NCBI RefSeq assembly: GCF_003574135.1
Contig: NZ_AP018341.1
Span: 1,612,001 to 1,676,000, forward strand
Reading direction: 5' to 3'
DNA length: 64,000 bases
Origin: a cyanobacterium endosymbiont of Rhopalodia gibberula
GTDB taxonomy: Bacteria; Cyanobacteriota; Cyanobacteriia; Cyanobacteriales; Microcystaceae
A program made the translations under genes and the position numbers. Positions 60,320 to 64,000 of this stretch are shown in pieces (positions within the stretch are counted from its first letter, which is position 1; the number at the start of each line of letters is the position of its first letter). The notes beneath the pieces are model-generated. The model ran no database searches, had not been told where the DNA came from, and saw only the letters and a list, made by a program, of their open reading frames with translations.

Positions 60320-60820
60320 AGGGTAAATAAGCTGTTAATTGCTTTTCTCCTTTGCAGTCAAAACGTGCTTCATAATAAAGAATTTGTTCCCGTCTTCCAC
60401 CTACTAATTGCAAGACTAATTACCTTCGGAAAGGTCCGACGCCGCAACCGAATAAAATTGGTTCTAATAAAACAGAATTAACAAAATTATATGAGTCATC
60501 TCTTCGTTCAAAACTTATATACTGAATGGTATAATTAACAGTTTGGGGTGGCATCCATATCCACTAATAAAAACTCTAAGGGACAATATTTAAATGTTCC
60601 CGGACCTTTATTTCTACCCCAGTAATATTTTGCTTAGAAATAACTCTCTCCACAATGGTTTGATGAAAATGGAACCTTTCTTCTTATACCACCGGATTTA
60701 ATGTCGAGATGAACATCCCGAAATGCATCATGTCCTCTGTTTTAATGCTTATACGTCCATGAATATGAGTTAATTAACAAATCATCTTTGTAGGGAATTT
60801 GTGGTAATCGAGTTGTCATG
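60320..60820 (-). pseudogene. Unidentified decayed gene
   Basis: The minus strand begins MTTRLPQIPYKDDLLINSYS at 60818 and meets TAA after about 27 codons. Shifted frames then read QTVNYTIQYISFERRDDSYN, VNSVLLEPILFGCGVGPFRR and REQILYYEARFDCKGEKQLT down to about 60330. The pieces are collinear and look like one soluble cyanobacterial protein broken by several stops and frameshifts. I cannot name the family. A phycobilin-lyase-like or other small beta-barrel protein is only a guess. Confidence 0.5.
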
Positions 60821-62317
60821 GATAAGTTATAGTTACCACAACGCATCTAAGGACAATCTAAAAACGTATTTCTCTTTGTTCTTATAAAATTATCTCTTTC
60901 CAGTGAGTTAGTCTCAGTCCTTTCTAGATTATTCTATCTACATAGTCTTAATACTAATTGGTAGGTTAGTTGTTTAAGTAGTTTATCAATTAATCAGGAT
61001 TTCTATCATCCCCTTTATTTCAAAATCTTATTCCTTAGATTTATAAATTATTTGTTTGATTTATTATCTTTATTAAATACATTTTTTATATGAAAAATGT
61101 ATTTTTACAGAAAATACACTCTGTTTAAGTGTTAATTTTTGAGATATTATTAAAAATAAATGTCATTTTGAGACTTAAGTAAATGAAGATTTAGAGAGGA
61201 CTAATATTTTCTAGACATCGTTTTTATCTAGATTATTTCCCTATTATTAGAAATTGATTTTTACAGGATATTTACTATTATATTTATTTCATTGTAAGTA
61301 AGTACATCCAGTATAAATCTAAAAAAGATAAATTATATTTAATTACTATATTAAGGTATACATAGTTAGATTTTTAATGCTTCAATTTTTTAAAAAATAA
61401 TTATATTAAGCAGGATTTTTTTAGTAGCTATAGCTATAAAATATGTGTTTTTAAGTATATATACAGTAATCTTATAATTTTGTATTATATGCTATTTTCC
61501 TACTATCGTATTTGATTTTTTACTTTTATTTAGTCAAGTTACGTATATGTACTGAATCATACTCGAGAATTATTACTGTATTTCTTCCCTTATTATCTTA
61601 TATTATTTTTAGGTTTATTTAAAAAAAATATAAGTTTTTACTACATCTTAATAAGACAGAATTTAAATTATTATTTAATTCTAGTTAAACTACTAAATTT
61701 GGTTGATTTACTTGTTTAAATCTTTGTATTTTTCATTAGTCTACTGTTTTTGAAGAAAAAATTATAGTATTTTTACTTTTTATTGCTTTGCATTTAAACA
61801 TAAATATTATGATATTATTCTAATTTTAGAGAGTATTCTTGGATGGTTATAATTTAATTTTTATAGTTATTATTTCTTTAGTTATACTAATTTCTAGATA
61901 AAATTATATCTAGAAATTAGTTTATTAAAAGCTATATTTATATGTTTGAAATTATTTGAGTTTACCTACTTAACTAACCATTTATTTTACTTATTTTAAA
62001 ATAATTAGAGCTTAAAATAGACTACTTTTAAAATAAATCTAAGTATACTTTTAGGGTAAAAAAATTAGTGCAGTAGTTAAAAACCACACTAATTTAAGAA
62101 AACTTAACAAATAATATAAAGAAAATAAATTAGAAATAGAGAAAATAGAATAGTTTTTTAAAAAAATTTATTAATTTAATTTTTATTGAAATGGTATATT
62201 ATCACTTAAGACTAAGTTAAGAAGCTTCAACAATTTTTTCGATTCAAGAGGAAGATTTGAGACTACAATAGCCAAGGTGAGATAGAGACGGTGGCTTAAC
62301 TCTAGGAAGTAATATTT
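60821..62317. other. Gene-free AT desert upstream of argC
   Basis: About 1.5 kb, among the most AT-rich stretches in the window (61000-62200), with dense stops in all frames. One AT-rich inverted repeat, AACTAATTTCTAGATA and TATCTAGAAATTAG near 61885-61920, is visible. No gene, RNA or known element was recognised. Confidence 0.55.
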
Positions 62318-63376
62318 ATGGGTGAATCAGAGAAAATACCAGTCGGGATTATTGGAGCTTCAGGGTACGGTGGTATACAACTGGTGCGGATATTACTAGA
62401 ACATCCAAATATAGATATTGTCTATCTTGGAGGAAGTAGAAGTGCAGGAAAACCCTATTGGGATCTCTACCCCCATTTAGTACATCGCTTTGATCTGACT
62501 ATCGAACCTATCGATATAGATGTGGTAGCTTCCCGTTGTGAAGTAGTATTTTTGGGACTTCCAAATGGACTGGCTTGCGAACTAGTCCCCAAATTACTGG
62601 TAAAAGGCTGTAAAGTCCTCGATTTGTCCGCAGACTATCGTTTTCGTAATTTGGACACCTACACTGCCTGGTACAACAAGGACCGCACTGATCACGAAAC
62701 CGCAATTCAATCTGTCTATGGGCTTCCTGAATTGTACCAAGAAGAAATTAAATCTACTTCTTTGGTTGGATGTCCTGGATGTTACCCTACAGCCAGTTTG
62801 ATGGCTTTATCTCCCCTCCTCAAACAAGGCTTAATTCTTCCTGAAACCGCTATTATTGACGCTAAGTCAGGAACATCGGGGGGGGGACGTCAAGCTAAAA
62901 CTCATCTCTTACTCGCAGAAGCACAGGGGTCATTCATGGCTTACGAAGTAGCTAAACATCGCCACACACCAGAGATTGAACAAATTTGTTCCGATTTAGC
63001 TGGGCATGAAGTTCGGGTTCAGTTTACTCCCCATTTACTCCCCATGGTCCGAGGTATTCTAGCAACGGTTTATGCATCTCTGCGAGATCCTGGGCTAGTT
63101 AGAGATGATATTCTAACCATTTATAGTGCATTTTACCGTTCTTTCCCCTTCGTAAAAATTCTACCTCACGGTATTTATCCTCAAACCAAATGGGCCTGGG
63201 GAACTAATCTTTGTTACATTGGAGTTGAAACAGATCCCCATACTGATCGTGTCATCGTTATGTCTGCTATTGATAACCTAGTCAAGGGTCAAGCAGGACA
63301 GGCGGTGCAATGTTTGAACCTAATGATGGGTTGGGATCAGACCTTAGGACTACCTCAATTGTGTTTTTATCCCTAA
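62318..63376 (+). CDS. argC: N-acetyl-gamma-glutamyl-phosphate reductase
   Basis: This cytosolic enzyme reduces N-acetylglutamyl phosphate to the semialdehyde with NADPH, the third step of arginine synthesis. The nucleotide-binding motif [15 protein letters not shown] is near residue 9. The catalytic cysteine is in [15 protein letters not shown] near 151. [11 protein letters not shown] and the histidine in [10 protein letters not shown] follow. Length 352 is normal. AGGAAG lies 8 bases before the ATG. Arginine synthesis evidently remains under selection. Confidence 0.96.
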   Translation: MGESEKIPVGIIGASGYGGIQLVRILLEHPNIDIVYLGGSRSAGKPYWDLYPHLVHRFDLTIEPIDIDVVASRCEVVFLGLPNGLACELVPKLLVKGCKVLDLSADYRFRNLDTYTAWYNKDRTDHETAIQSVYGLPELYQEEIKSTSLVGCPGCYPTASLMALSPLLKQGLILPETAIIDAKSGTSGGGRQAKTHLLLAEAQGSFMAYEVAKHRHTPEIEQICSDLAGHEVRVQFTPHLLPMVRGILATVYASLRDPGLVRDDILTIYSAFYRSFPFVKILPHGIYPQTKWAWGTNLCYIGVETDPHTDRVIVMSAIDNLVKGQAGQAVQCLNLMMGWDQTLGLPQLCFYP

Positions 63377-64000
63377 TAAGAAACAGGCGATGGCAACAAT
63401 TTTAGTTTTCTATTGACCTTGACAATGTCGATTCGTGCTCCAGATGAGGAATTTTTGAGGAATCGTTGATGGACTTGATTCTTTACAGGATTTAGGTTTT
63501 ATTGTCTTAATGTTTTAATCCTATTTTTCAGTTTGCTAGTAATTATCGTTATCACACCTATGATTACTATACAGTTGATCTCCTTTTAGGCAGAAATGAA
63601 GCTTTTGAAAAATTGTATAAAAGAAGCCTATAAGCTTAACTTTGAAGTTATTTAAGATGTTTTTTATTCTTAGCATTGTATTTTTCTGAGCTATATAGTC
63701 AATTCATAGTGGAGCGTCCAATTAATATGAATGAGAGTAAATTTTGGCCTCTGCGTGGGAGCACTATACTCCAAACAATAGAGACACATTAAAATCATAG
63801 AGAGATTCCACAGTGTCTTAGCGTCGAGATGAAAATATGGTCAGGGCTTGAGATAAAGCTATAGAAACTGGAACACAATGAGTCTAACTAACGTCTGGAA
63901 ATAGGCTAAAAAATCAAAGGACGAACCTCGAGTTTGGGACAGTTAGGATATGTATCCATAGACCGCGCTAGATAGTCGAAAACGCGGAAAAACCAGAAAA
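63377..64000. other. Gene-free end of window
   Basis: About 620 bp. A minus-strand scrap near 63410-63470 (SSGARIDIVKVNRK) looks coding but is short. No intact gene, RNA or repeat was recognised. Confidence 0.4.

Overview
The window is AT-rich cyanobacterial DNA from a genome in advanced reductive decay. Intact genes have typical unicellular cyanobacterial products: a TamB/TIC236-type envelope protein, the copper ATPase CtaA, LrtA/HPF, ferredoxin-sulfite reductase, a DUF3769 outer-membrane protein, a photosystem II S4-domain protein and PsbI. They are separated by long AT-rich stretches without intact genes, many holding recognisable gene corpses. The clearest is a near full-length light-dependent protochlorophyllide reductase (por, 54910-55875) broken by several stops and frameshifts. 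Loss of por beside intact housekeeping and biosynthetic genes fits a recently non-photosynthetic endosymbiont such as the spheroid body of rhopalodiacean diatoms (Epithemia/Rhopalodia). That assignment is an inference from gene content and decay state, not from a marker gene.

Layout. 1-9.8 kb: 3'-truncated tamB (-), amino-acid ABC transporter binding-protein pseudogene, cupin dioxygenase-like gene, response-regulator remnant, holB, a small conserved gene. 9.8-16.1 kb: ctaA, a decayed stretch with an IS630 N-terminal remnant, dnaN, a DUF2996 gene. 16.3-25.7 kb: a helical-repeat protein, a HAD phosphatase, a GH13 glucosidase, a ComEA-like HhH protein, an LCP-family protein. 25.8-31.5 kb: tRNA-Leu(UAG) with a consensus promoter, a Ser/Thr kinase, two pseudogenes, lipB, lrtA/hpf, an IS630 C-terminal remnant. 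31.6-44.8 kb: GH38 alpha-mannosidase, gloB, two strong palindromes, sir, aroC, hddC-hddA, the PSII S4 protein, a group 2-type sigma factor. 45.1-56.2 kb: DUF3769 protein, psbI (38 codons), a decayed cluster, acnB, the por pseudogene, a 61-aa membrane protein. 56.2-64 kb: a DUF362 pseudogene and an unidentified relic, O-antigen ligase, a YaaW-family protein, another relic, a gene-free AT desert, argC.

How the genes fit together. What survives is replication (dnaN, holB), biosynthesis (argC, aroC, sir, lipB), carbon metabolism (acnB, GH13, GH38, gloB), envelope and polysaccharide functions (tamB, DUF3769, LCP, O-antigen ligase, hddA/hddC), copper supply (ctaA) and stress or regulatory factors (hpf, sigma factor, kinase). 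What has decayed is chlorophyll synthesis, amino-acid import, signalling and transposition. Two intact photosystem II-linked genes, psbI and the S4-domain gene, stand against this trend. I found no CRISPR array, prophage, biosynthetic cluster or clearly novel multigene system. The most interesting content is the decay snapshot, the orphan photosynthesis genes and several unexplained palindromes and repeats.
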